Positions 42,755 to 51,908 of a stretch of DNA of 53,560 nucleotides are shown here, one piece after another (position 1 is the first letter of the stretch; the number at the start of each line of letters is the position of its first letter). The DNA is from Heritagella_A intestinalis (GTDB taxonomy: Bacteria; Bacillota; Clostridia; Oscillospirales; Acutalibacteraceae), in assembly GCA_904418995.1 (NCBI GenBank), contig CAJFQF010000015.1:1-53560 (forward strand). The letters run 5' to 3'. Made by a program: the position numbers and the translations under genes. The notes under the pieces are model-generated. The model ran no database searches. It had not been told where the DNA came from and saw only the letters and a program-made list of their open reading frames with translations.

Positions 42755-43158
42755 TTGCTCTCCTCCATATCTATTTCAACTTCTGTAATAGCTGCAATCA
42801 TCATTTCATAGGAAACTTCATCCAAGAAGGCCTCTTCAATAGTTTCCTGCTCCATCTCTTCCACAGTAAAAACGTATTTTTTTGTAGCAACTTCTTGGTT
42901 TTGAACGGCGTCCTGCATAACTGTAACATCCAATTCTTCGGCATCATATTCTTGAAGAAGGTTTCCTACAATCTCTACAAAATCCGGTGCTGTGACCTGG
43001 ATTTCTATGGTTCCATCTTCCTTTTCTTCCAAAACCTCATACTGCTCTGCATACTGCCTGTAAAAATCATCAATTTCCTTTTCTTCAGTTTCTTGATTTC
43101 CACACGCCGTGCAGAGTATCAAAGCTAGCCCCAATAAAATCATCACTACTTTTTTCAT
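42751..43158 (-). CDS. Small lipoprotein coupled to the exported protein
   Basis: The 135-residue product has a signal peptide with lipobox CTAC (about residue 19), then a mostly acidic, Glu-rich domain (about 25-135). No family recognised. GGAGGG lies six bases before the ATG at 43158. ATGA overlap with the following gene indicates co-translation; the two proteins probably act together at the cell surface. The composition is AT-rich like its partner. Confidence 0.65.
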   Translation of the reverse strand: MKKVVMILLGLALILCTACGNQETEEKEIDDFYRQYAEQYEVLEEKEDGTIEIQVTAPDFVEIVGNLLQEYDAEELDVTVMQDAVQNQEVATKKYVFTVEEMEQETIEEAFLDEVSYEMMIAAITEVEIDMEESK

Positions 43159-43257
43159 AAAATTCCCTCCACTCAAGTCTGTAGAAAATATTAAAAACTT
43201 CTACTTGTACGCATCATACCATATTAATTAAAATATTTCAATAACATATATTAATAA

Positions 43258-43293
43258 AAAGAGCTGCTTGATTTATAAATCAGGCAGCTCTTT
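43258..43293 (-). terminator. guaA terminator
   Basis: AAAGAGCTGCTTGATT (43258-43273) pairs with its inverse to 43293. On the minus strand it is followed by TTTATTAATA. Confidence 0.8.
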
Positions 43294-43389
43294 CCTCTTA
43301 GAATCATGAAGACTATTGCTAAATCTTTGCCACGAATAGTACGAACTCTCAAAAAACTCCGTATTTATAGGCTTTTCCAGCCTTCGAAA

Positions 43390-44934
43390 TCATTCGAACT
43401 CAATGGTGGCCGGAGGCTTCCCAGTGCAGTCATAGAGGACACGATTCACGTGCTTAACCTCGTTGACAATACGGCTGGTTACCGTCTGCAAAACTTCCCA
43501 CGGAACGGGAGACGCTTCTGCCGTCATAAAGTCCGTAGTGGTGACGGCCCGGAGGGCCACCGCGTAATCATAGGTGCGCTCATCTCCCATGACGCCAACA
43601 CTGCGCATATTGGTCAAGGCTGCATAATACTGGCTGATTTCCTTATCCAGGCCAGCTTTGGCAATCTCTTCCCGCCAAATGGCATCGGCATCCTGGACCA
43701 TGGCCACCTTTTCCGGGGTAACTGCCCCGATAATCCGGATGGCAAGGCCAGGACCCGGGAAGGGCTGGCGGCTCACCAGATACTCCGGCAGGCCCAGCTC
43801 CCGGCCAGCCTGGCGGGTTTCGTCCTTAAACAGATCCCGCAGGGGCTCGATAATCTCCTTGAAATCCACATAGTCCGGCAGACCGCCTACATTGTGGTGG
43901 GACTTGATGACAGTGCTTTCACCGCCCAGGCCGCTTTCCACCACGTCCGGATAGATGGTTCCCTGCACCAGGAAGTCCACCCGGCCGATTTTCTTGGCCT
44001 CTTCTTCAAAGACCCGGATGAACTCCTCGCCGATGATCTTGCGCTTTTTCTCCGGCTCCTCTACCCCGGCCAGCTTATCGTAAAAACGCTGACGGGCATT
44101 GACGCAGATGAAATTCATCTCAAACTGGCCGCCGCCGAAGATTTCGCATACCTGCTCCATCTCATTCTTCCGAAGCAAGCCGTGGTCTACAAAGACGCAG
44201 GTGAGCTGCTTGCCCACTGCCTTGGAGAGCATAGCCGCCGCCACCGAGGAATCCACGCCGCCGGAAAGGGCGCACAGCACTTTGCCATCGCCGATCTTCT
44301 CCCGCAGGGCCTGAATGCTGGTCTCCACAAAGGAATCCATTTTCCAGTCACCCTTACAGCCGCAGACGTCATAGACGAAGTCGTGGAGCATCTGCTTGCC
44401 TTCCTGGGTGTGAAGCACCTCCGGATGGAACTGCACCGCATACAGGTTCTTCTCCCGGTTTTCTGCTGCCGCTACCGGGCAGTTATCCGTCCAGGCGGTA
44501 ACCGTGAAGCCCGGAGCCGGTGTTTCAATATAGTCGTTGTGGCTCATCCAGCAGATGGTTTCCCGGTTTACATTCCGGAAGAGAGGGCTTTCCTCATGGG
44601 TGTACACCAGGGTTTTGCCGTACTCCCGCTCCGGGGCGCGGCACACGTGGCCGCCCAGCAGATGCATCATCAGCTGGCTGCCGTAGCAGATGCCCAACAC
44701 AGGGATGCCCAGCTCGAAAACCGCCGGGTCCATAGTCGGGGAATCCTCCAAGTACACGCTGTTGGGGCCGCCGGTGAAAATAATCCCCTTGGGGTTAGCC
44801 GCCCGGATTGCCTCCAGGCCAGCGCGGTAGGAAATAATTTCACAGTAGACATTGCATTCCCGCACCCGGCGGGCGATAAGCTGGTTATACTGTCCGCCAA
44901 AGTCCACAACCAGGACTTTCTCATTCTGCGCCAT
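43390..44934 (-). CDS. guaA: GMP synthase (glutamine-hydrolysing)
   Basis: The 514-residue protein has a class I amidotransferase domain with Cys83 in GICYGSQ and the His/Glu pair in VQFHPEV, then the ATP pyrophosphatase loop LSGGVDSSV (about 225) and a GMP-synthase dimerisation domain ending in the family C-terminal KPPATIEFE. It makes GMP from XMP and glutamine. The ATG at 44934 starts the amidotransferase; the longer frame to 45006 lacks a site. Confidence 0.96.
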   Translation of the reverse strand: MAQNEKVLVVDFGGQYNQLIARRVRECNVYCEIISYRAGLEAIRAANPKGIIFTGGPNSVYLEDSPTMDPAVFELGIPVLGICYGSQLMMHLLGGHVCRAPEREYGKTLVYTHEESPLFRNVNRETICWMSHNDYIETPAPGFTVTAWTDNCPVAAAENREKNLYAVQFHPEVLHTQEGKQMLHDFVYDVCGCKGDWKMDSFVETSIQALREKIGDGKVLCALSGGVDSSVAAAMLSKAVGKQLTCVFVDHGLLRKNEMEQVCEIFGGGQFEMNFICVNARQRFYDKLAGVEEPEKKRKIIGEEFIRVFEEEAKKIGRVDFLVQGTIYPDVVESGLGGESTVIKSHHNVGGLPDYVDFKEIIEPLRDLFKDETRQAGRELGLPEYLVSRQPFPGPGLAIRIIGAVTPEKVAMVQDADAIWREEIAKAGLDKEISQYYAALTNMRSVGVMGDERTYDYAVALRAVTTTDFMTAEASPVPWEVLQTVTSRIVNEVKHVNRVLYDCTGKPPATIEFE

Positions 44935-45009
44935 TAAACATCCATCCTGTTCTTTCTGAATTTTTCTGCCCCAAAGGGCCGCAGTATTTACTGATAAAAG
45001 TATCAAAGA

Positions 45010-45038
45010 AGCGCCAACACGGGTCAGGCGTCGGCGCT
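45010..45038 (-). terminator. Possible purA terminator
   Basis: AGCGCC (45010-45015) pairs with GGCGCT (45033-45038), with weaker inner pairing and T-rich minus-strand sequence after it. Confidence 0.45.
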
Positions 45039-45059
45039 CCTTCAGAGCTTCCTTTTTGC

Positions 45060-46337
45060 TTAGCGGTAGATAATATCCTCACGGGCAGGCCCATTGGAAA
45101 CCATGGTAATGGGCACACCCAGATGCTTCTCTACAAACTCAATGTAGTTCCGGGCATTCTCCGGCAGATCCTCATACTTCTTAATGCCGCGAATATCGCA
45201 CTTCCAGCCGGGGAGGACTTCCAGAATAGGCTTGCAGCGCTTGAGCTTGGGCGTCACCGGGAAGTGGTCGATGCGCTTTCCATCCAGCTCATAGGCCACG
45301 CACACGGGGATTTCATCCAGATAGCCCAGGGCATCCAGCACTGTAAAGGCCACACCGGTAGCGCCCTGCACCTGGCAGCCATACCGGGAAGCCACCAAAT
45401 CCAGCCAACCCATCCGGCGGGGACGGCCTGTGGTGGCGCCGTACTCGCCGCCATCGCCGCCGCGGCGGCGCAGCTCGTCGGCCTCTTCCCCAAAGATTTC
45501 GCTGACAAACTCCCCGGCGCCCACAGCGCTGGAGTAGGCCTTCACCACGGTAATGACCTCTTTAATCTCATAGGGCGGCACACAAGCGCCTACAGTGCCG
45601 TAGCCAGCCAAGGTGGAGGAGGAAGTCACCATGGGATAGATGCCTAAATCCGGGTCCTTCAGAGAGCCCAGCTGGCCTTCCAGCAGGATGGTCTTTCCGT
45701 CCTTCACTGCATGATGGAGGAACTCCACCGTATCGGCCACATAGGGGGCCAACTGCTCCTTATACTCCATGAGCTTGTTGTATACCTCGTCCCGGTTCAT
45801 CTCCGGCTGGTGGTACAGCTGGGTATACAGCACGTTTTTCAGGGCCAGCACATGGTCAATGCGATCCATGATGCTCTCCTTGTCGTCGAAGAGCTCGCTG
45901 ACCTGGAAGCCGATTTTGGCATACTTATCGGAATAGAAGGGAGCGATACCGGACTTGGTGGAACCGAAGGACTTGGAGGAAAGGCGGGCCTCCTCCATGG
46001 CGTCCAGCTCCTTATGGTAGGGCATAACCACCTGGGCCCGGTCAGAGATGAGAATGTGGGGCTTGGGCACGCCGCGGGCTTCCAGCTCGGCCATTTCCTT
46101 GGTGAAGTTTTCCACGCTCAGGGCCACGCCGTTGCCGATGATGTTGGTGATGTGGTCGTAGAACACACCGGAGGGGAGCTGATGCAGGGCAAACTTGCCA
46201 TAGTTGTTGATAATGGTATGGCCTGCATTGCTGCCGCCCTGGAAACGGATGACTACATCCGACTCAGCCGCCATCACATCGGTAATTTTTCCTTTGCCTT
46301 CGTCGCCCCAGTTTGCGCCGACGATTGCCTTTACCAT
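45060..46337 (-). CDS. purA: Adenylosuccinate synthetase
   Basis: The 425-residue protein begins VKAIVGANWGDEGKGKITD (2-20), the GTP-binding loop, and has GAQG-like QGGSNAGHT, and a normal C-terminal domain. It joins IMP and aspartate using GTP in AMP synthesis. It lies 125 bp upstream of guaA on the same strand, so the AMP and GMP branches are adjacent. AAAGGCGTG precedes the ATG. Confidence 0.96.
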   Translation of the reverse strand: MVKAIVGANWGDEGKGKITDVMAAESDVVIRFQGGSNAGHTIINNYGKFALHQLPSGVFYDHITNIIGNGVALSVENFTKEMAELEARGVPKPHILISDRAQVVMPYHKELDAMEEARLSSKSFGSTKSGIAPFYSDKYAKIGFQVSELFDDKESIMDRIDHVLALKNVLYTQLYHQPEMNRDEVYNKLMEYKEQLAPYVADTVEFLHHAVKDGKTILLEGQLGSLKDPDLGIYPMVTSSSTLAGYGTVGACVPPYEIKEVITVVKAYSSAVGAGEFVSEIFGEEADELRRRGGDGGEYGATTGRPRRMGWLDLVASRYGCQVQGATGVAFTVLDALGYLDEIPVCVAYELDGKRIDHFPVTPKLKRCKPILEVLPGWKCDIRGIKKYEDLPENARNYIEFVEKHLGVPITMVSNGPAREDIIYR

Positions 46338-46699
46338 AAAGATTCACGCCTTTCTGTAATTGCTGACTATGGGCGAAAGCCGCCCTTTTTTACTAAATTC
46401 TATGTGCACCGCACGGTGTGCGGTGCCAACCCGCGTTTATGGCGAGTGTAAACAATACCCATTGAGAGGCAGCTGCATCCATAGGCAGCCTTATTTTCGC
46501 ACTTAGCTATCTGTGCGTGGAACCAATCTGCTGTTTGTCCCCGCTCCTCGTCCGCGTGGCAGCAAACAGCTATTAGCATCCCTATTTTCTTGCGAAGGTA
46601 GCTGAGATGGAAAACGGATAACTCCCAGGCAGTTTACGCGGGAAGAAAGGTTGTTCCTTCATGCCGCTATTCCGCGGATTGGAGCCGGACACTGTCCGG
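46338..46699. repeat. Hairpin-rich intergenic region with an 80-bp-family repeat
   Basis: GCACCGCAC/GTGCGGTGC (46406-46426) and GCTGTTTG/CAAACAGC (46530-46570) are clear hairpins. From about 46624 a copy of the 80-bp repeat runs (TTTACGCGGGAAGAAAGG, ATGCCGCTA-TCCGCGG, GGACACTGTCC) to the purB stop codon. No gene is visible. Confidence 0.65.
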
Positions 46700-48133
46700 T
46701 TATACGTTGATTTCCGCCGTTTCCTCGGGAATATCATCGTACTTCTTCAAAATGGGAGCTACCGTCTCCTGCAAAAACTCCTCCGTCTGCCGGGGAGCGC
46801 GGCCCACATATTTCTCCGGACGCACAATGTGCTCCAATTCTTCCAATGTCACGCCAAAAATGGGGTCATTGGCAATCCGGGCCAGCAGGTCGTTTTCCCC
46901 GCCCTCTTCCTTGATGACCTTGGAAGCAGCCATGGAGTGGACACGGATGCGCTCGTGGAGCTCCTGACGGGAAGCGCCCCGCTTGGCAGCGTCCATCATG
47001 ATGTTTTCCGTGGCCATAAAGGGCAGTTCACGGCGCAGATGCTGCTCGATGACCTTGGGATACACCACCAGGCCGTCGGCTACATTCAGGTACAGGTTCA
47101 GGATGCCGTCCACAGCCAGGAAGGCCTCGGGCACGCTGATACGCTTATTGGCGGAGTCGTCCAGGGTGCGCTCAAACCACTGGGTGGAGCTGGTCATGGC
47201 CGGGTTCAGGCTGTCGGCAATGACATACCGGGCCAGGGACGCGATGCGCTCGCTGCGCATGGGGTTGCGCTTATAGGCCATGGCGGAAGAACCGATCTGA
47301 TTCTTCTCAAAGGGCTCCTCCACTTCCTTCAGGTGCTGAAGCAGGCGGATATCATTGGAGAACTTGGCCGCGCTCTGGGCAATGCCGCTGAGAACAGCGA
47401 GCATCTGGCTGTCCAGCTTCCGGGAATAGGTCTGGCCGGAAACCGGGAAGCAGGCCTGATAGCCCATCTTTTCCGCAATCTTCTGGTCCAGAGCCTTGCA
47501 CTTCTCATGGTCGCCATCAAACAGCTCCAAAAAGCTGGCCTGGGTACCGGTGGTGCCCTTGGAGCCCAGGAGCTTCGCCTTGCTCAGCTGATACTCCACA
47601 TCCTCCAAATCCATGAGCAGCTCCTGAATCCACAGGGTAGCGCGCTTGCCCACGGTGGTGGGCTGAGCCGGCTGGAAATGGGTGAAGGCCAACGTGGGCA
47701 GGTCCTTATAGCTCTGGGCAAACTGGGAGAGCACCCGAATGACGCTCACCAGCTTGCGGCGGACAATCTGCATGGCCTCGGTCATGATGATAATGTCCGT
47801 GTTGTCCCCCACATAACAGGAGGTAGCACCCAGGTGAATAATGCCTGCGGCCTTGGGGCACTGCTGGCCATAAGCGTACACATGGCTCATGACATCGTGG
47901 CGGACTTCCTTCTCCCGGGCTTCGGCCACTTCGTAGTTGATGTCGTCCGCGTGGGCCTTCAATTCGTCCACCTGCTCCTGGGTTACCGGCAGGCCCAGCT
48001 CCATTTCGGCCTCTGCCAGGGCAATCCACAGCCGGCGCCAGGTACGGAATTTCTTATCCGGGGAAAACAGGTATTTCATTTCCTTATCGGCATAGCGGGC
48101 GGAAAGAGGGGATTCATAGGTATCTCTGCTCAT
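46700..48133 (-). CDS. purB: Adenylosuccinate lyase
   Basis: The 477-residue enzyme of the fumarase/aspartase superfamily has the signature GSSAMAYKRNPMRSE (about 273-287) and the catalytic loop region LGATSCYVGDN. It acts in two steps of purine synthesis (SAICAR to AICAR, and adenylosuccinate to AMP), matching the adjacent purA and purC. ATG at 48133 has AAAGGCG upstream; the frame is open to a GTG nine bases earlier. Confidence 0.96.
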   Translation of the reverse strand: MSRDTYESPLSARYADKEMKYLFSPDKKFRTWRRLWIALAEAEMELGLPVTQEQVDELKAHADDINYEVAEAREKEVRHDVMSHVYAYGQQCPKAAGIIHLGATSCYVGDNTDIIIMTEAMQIVRRKLVSVIRVLSQFAQSYKDLPTLAFTHFQPAQPTTVGKRATLWIQELLMDLEDVEYQLSKAKLLGSKGTTGTQASFLELFDGDHEKCKALDQKIAEKMGYQACFPVSGQTYSRKLDSQMLAVLSGIAQSAAKFSNDIRLLQHLKEVEEPFEKNQIGSSAMAYKRNPMRSERIASLARYVIADSLNPAMTSSTQWFERTLDDSANKRISVPEAFLAVDGILNLYLNVADGLVVYPKVIEQHLRRELPFMATENIMMDAAKRGASRQELHERIRVHSMAASKVIKEEGGENDLLARIANDPIFGVTLEELEHIVRPEKYVGRAPRQTEEFLQETVAPILKKYDDIPEETAEINV

Positions 48134-48197
48134 AGGATACACGCCTTTCTTTGAAAATGGAACTTAGAGGCGGCCAAAATCGCCCCCAAAACAGAAG

Positions 48198-48222
48198 GGG
48201 CCGGAACGACCGGTTCCGGCCC
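48198..48222. terminator. Hairpin after purC
   Basis: GGGCCGGAAC (48198-48207) pairs with GTTCCGGCCC (48213-48222). The T-run is weak, so purB read-through from purC is possible. Confidence 0.6.
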
Positions 48223-48238
48223 TGCAAAACAGCTTGGT

Positions 48239-48946
<708 letters not shown>

Positions 48947-49033
48947 AACGTTTCCTCCATTGATTTCGCATTACTACCAGCCCTCCCGGTTCCAGGGAGC
49001 GGCTTGGCAATCTTCGTATGTAATCACATTATA

Positions 49034-49861
49034 TCAGATTTGAACTTCCCCGTCAAAAACAAATTCAGCGGGACCGGTCATTTCCACTTCGTTTGTCTGC
49101 TCATTCCAAAAAATCGTCAAATCCCCGCCCCGGAGATGTACCAAAACACGGCGTCCGGTGCGTCCGGTGAGGGCGCAGGCCACAGTGACAGCGCAGGCGC
49201 CGGTACCGCAGGCCCAGGTTTCCCCGGAGCCCCGCTCCCAGACCCGCATTTCCGCCTCATTTTCCCCGCAGATGCGGACAAACTCAATGTTGGCCCGCTC
49301 CGGGAAAGCCGGGTGGTTTTCCAGTGCCGGGCCGATTTTTTCCAAATCCAGGCCCTGGACATCGTCCACGAAAATTACGCAGTGGGGGTTCCCCATGGAG
49401 ACACAGGTGACGGTATAGGTCTGGCCGTTAGCAGTGAGGGGCTGCTCCTTAACCCCGGGAAGGGTGGTGGGGATGCTCTCCGGCGTCAGGCCGGGCTGGC
49501 CCATATTCACCCGGATGCTCTTGACCTTCCCCGCTTCCGTTTCCAGATAGAGGGTCTTGACACCGCTCTGGGTATCAATGGTCAGCACATCTTTTTGAGC
49601 GATGCCCCGCTCATAGACGTATTTCCCCACGCAGCGGATGCCATTGCCGCACATTTTCGCCCGGGAGCCATCGGCGTTATAGAGGTCCATCTCCGCGTCG
49701 GCTTTCTCGCTAGGCTTGATGAGGATCAGGCCGTCGCTCCCGATGCCAAAGTGGCGGTCGCTGAGACGGATAGACAGTTGGGCAGGGTTTTCCACCTGCT
49801 CTTCAAAGCAGTTGACATAGATATAATCGTTGCCGATTCCCTGCATCTTACTAAAACGCAT
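49034..49861 (-). CDS. dapF: Diaminopimelate epimerase
   Basis: The 275-residue enzyme has the two catalytic cysteines in NADGSRAKMCGNGIRC (about 70-85) and WACGTGACA (about 220-228). It converts LL- to meso-diaminopimelate for lysine and peptidoglycan. The presence of dapF means that meso-DAP wall synthesis is likely. GAAAGGAGTG precedes the ATG. It is not near other dap genes. Confidence 0.95.
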   Translation of the reverse strand: MRFSKMQGIGNDYIYVNCFEEQVENPAQLSIRLSDRHFGIGSDGLILIKPSEKADAEMDLYNADGSRAKMCGNGIRCVGKYVYERGIAQKDVLTIDTQSGVKTLYLETEAGKVKSIRVNMGQPGLTPESIPTTLPGVKEQPLTANGQTYTVTCVSMGNPHCVIFVDDVQGLDLEKIGPALENHPAFPERANIEFVRICGENEAEMRVWERGSGETWACGTGACAVTVACALTGRTGRRVLVHLRGGDLTIFWNEQTNEVEMTGPAEFVFDGEVQI

Positions 49862-49879
49862 GGGGACACACTCCTTTCT

Positions 49880-50125
49880 AAAGCCAGCCAGGCTGAGCCT
49901 GGATGCAATCCGTATTTAGGGCGGGAGCTAACAACATCCCGGTTCCACGCGCGGGCAGCTTCGCGAGGAACCAGGGCCGTTATCGCTACCTGCTGCTCCG
50001 CGAATTGGGAGCGAACCCTGTCCGCCGCGTTTAGGGCGGGAGCTAACAACATTCTGGTTCCACGCGCAGACAGCTTCGCGAGGAGCCAGGGCCTTTATCG
50101 CTGCCTGCTGCTCCGCGAACGGTGT
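49880..50125. repeat. 115-bp tandem repeat beside the glnA stop
   Basis: Two units start at 49915 and 50030 (period 115 bp) with TTTAGGGCGGGAGCTAACAA, GGTTCCACGCGC and AGCTTCGCGAGGA, then TATCGCT-CCTGCTGCTCCGC. The second unit runs into the glnA stop. CCTGTCCGCCGC is shared with the 80-bp family, so the two repeats are related. No gene is visible. Confidence 0.78.
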
Positions 50126-51457
50126 TTAGAACTTGCTCAGGTACTCCTGGATTTCCCACTCAGTGACGGCGGTGGCAAAGCGGTTCCACTCGTGCTCCTT
50201 GGCTTCCACATACTTGCTGAACACATGGTCGCCCAAGACTTCCTGCAGCAGGGAATCCTTCTTCAGCTCTTCCACGGCCTCGTGGAGGTTGGCGGGCAGG
50301 TTCTCAATGCCTTCCTGCAAGCGGTCATGCTCGCTCATGCTGTAGATATTGGCGGAAACAGCCGGCGGCGGCGTCAGCTTCTCCCGGATGCCCTCCAGGC
50401 CGGCGGCCAGCAGCACGGCAAAGGCCAGATAGGGGTTGCAGGAGGGGTCGGGGTTGCGCAGCTCTACACGGGTGCCCATGCCACGGGTGGCGGGCACACG
50501 CACCAGGGCGCTGCGGTTGGAGGCGGTCCAGGCAATATAGCAGGGCGCCTCATAGCCCGGCACCAGACGCTTGTAGGAGTTGACCAAAGGATTGGTCAGG
50601 GCGCAGATACCCTTCACGTGCTTCATAATGCCTGCGATAAACTGCATCGCCGTCTCGCTGAGGCCTCTGGGACCATTGGGGTCGCAGAAGCTGTTCTGGC
50701 CGTCCTTAAACAGGGACATATTGATGTGCATACCAGAACCTGCCTCGCCGAATACGGGCTTGGGCATAAAGGTGGCGCAGAGGTCATTGGCGCTGGCAAT
50801 GGACTTGACTACCATCTTAAAGGTCATGATATTGTCGGCGGAGTTCACCGCTTCGTCGTAACGGAAATCAATCTCGTGCTGGGCGGTGGCGCACTCGTGG
50901 TGGGAGGCTTCAATTTCAAAGCCCATGTCCTCCAGGTTCAAGCAGATCTCCCGGCGGGTAAGCTCGCCCACGTCAGCGGGGCCCAAATCAAAATAGCCGG
51001 CCGTATCATAGGTGATGGTGGTGGGATGGCCGTATTCGTCGGTGTTGAACAGGAAGAACTCGCACTCCGGGCCTACATTAAAGGAGAACCCCATATCGTG
51101 GGCCTGCTGCACGGTCTTTTTCAGAATATAGCGGGGGTCGCCCTCAAAGGGAGTCCCGTCAGGCTTGTACACATCGCAGATAATCCGGGCGATGTGGCCG
51201 TGCTTGGTATGCCACGGATAGAGCTGGAAGGTGTCCAGGTCCGGGCGCAGATACATATCGGATTCCTCAATGCGCACAAAGCCCTCAATAGAGGAACCGT
51301 CAAACATACACTCATTGTTCAGCGCCTTCTTGGCCTGGCTGCTGGTAATGGCCACGTTCTTCAAGGTGCCGAAAATATCCGTAAACTGCAAACGGATAAA
51401 CTTCACCTGTTTTTCCTCTATAATGCGGAAAATGTCTTCTTTTGAATAATGACTCAA
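50126..51457 (-). CDS. glnA: Glutamine synthetase type I
   Basis: The 443-residue enzyme has the family segments FTDIFGTLKNVAI, DGSSIEGF, the metal/ATP-site AGSGMHINMSL (about 250-260), NRSALVRVPA and RNPDPSCNPY, and lacks the long adenylylation insert. It is a GSI-alpha type, which in Firmicutes is feedback-regulated through GlnR-like partners. I place the start at TTG 51457, because AAGGGGGT lies seven bases before it and no ATG fits; the frame to 51505 has none. It is divergent from gdhA, an ammonium-assimilation pair. Confidence 0.94.
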   Translation of the reverse strand: MSHYSKEDIFRIIEEKQVKFIRLQFTDIFGTLKNVAITSSQAKKALNNECMFDGSSIEGFVRIEESDMYLRPDLDTFQLYPWHTKHGHIARIICDVYKPDGTPFEGDPRYILKKTVQQAHDMGFSFNVGPECEFFLFNTDEYGHPTTITYDTAGYFDLGPADVGELTRREICLNLEDMGFEIEASHHECATAQHEIDFRYDEAVNSADNIMTFKMVVKSIASANDLCATFMPKPVFGEAGSGMHINMSLFKDGQNSFCDPNGPRGLSETAMQFIAGIMKHVKGICALTNPLVNSYKRLVPGYEAPCYIAWTASNRSALVRVPATRGMGTRVELRNPDPSCNPYLAFAVLLAAGLEGIREKLTPPPAVSANIYSMSEHDRLQEGIENLPANLHEAVEELKKDSLLQEVLGDHVFSKYVEAKEHEWNRFATAVTEWEIQEYLSKF

Positions 51458-51524
51458 AATATGACCCCCTTGTTGATTTGCCCACGGCACCGCCAAAAGG
51501 CCCATGCGCGGACTTGCAACCTAT

Positions 51525-51554
51525 ATTGTATGCTACCTGGCTTCCCCTTGTCAA
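51525..51554 (-). promoter_or_regulatory. glnA promoter
   Basis: On the minus strand TTGACA (complement of 51549-51554), 18 bp, TACAAT (complement of 51525-51530). Confidence 0.78.
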
Positions 51555-51769
51555 TGAAATTCCCACATTCCATATGGAAGAAGGCCGCTTTTCATTTGGA
51601 TGCACAAATTTTCGCCCCCACTGCCCGGAGAACCTTTTCTGTTTCGTGAATTTGCATTATTCAAAAGCAATTCCTGCAAAATCAATCGCTGTTTTCTGAA
51701 AAACCCCTGCTAAAACGAAAGTTTCGTCCTTGAATCCTTCGGTTTTTTGTAAAAAATTCGTTTTTCTTC

Positions 51770-51798
51770 TTGTAATTCTCCATGGGGTATGGTAAAAT
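51770..51798 (+). promoter_or_regulatory. gdhA promoter
   Basis: TTGTAA (51770-51775), 17 bp, TAAAAT (51793-51798), followed by a leader of about 100 bp to the ATG at 51909. The 451-bp gap between glnA and gdhA otherwise holds A+T-rich sequence and no gene. Confidence 0.65.
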
Positions 51799-51908
51799 AG
51801 CATCGTTAAGTTACTTTCGCGCAGTAATCCGGTGCTGAGGACTCCGCTGCGGCGTGTTTCCTTTGGCTATCATTATTGCAGCTTACTTTGATTAGGGGGC
51901 AATATCCA

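Noticed and set aside
43390..44934. guaA as an integration site
   Set aside because: guaA 3' ends are known targets of some elements, but here the gene end is intact, with no duplicated copy in the window.
46338..46660. Purine riboswitch upstream of purA
   Set aside because: The hairpins there do not form the three-way junction with conserved loops of a purine riboswitch, and they match intergenic repeats instead.
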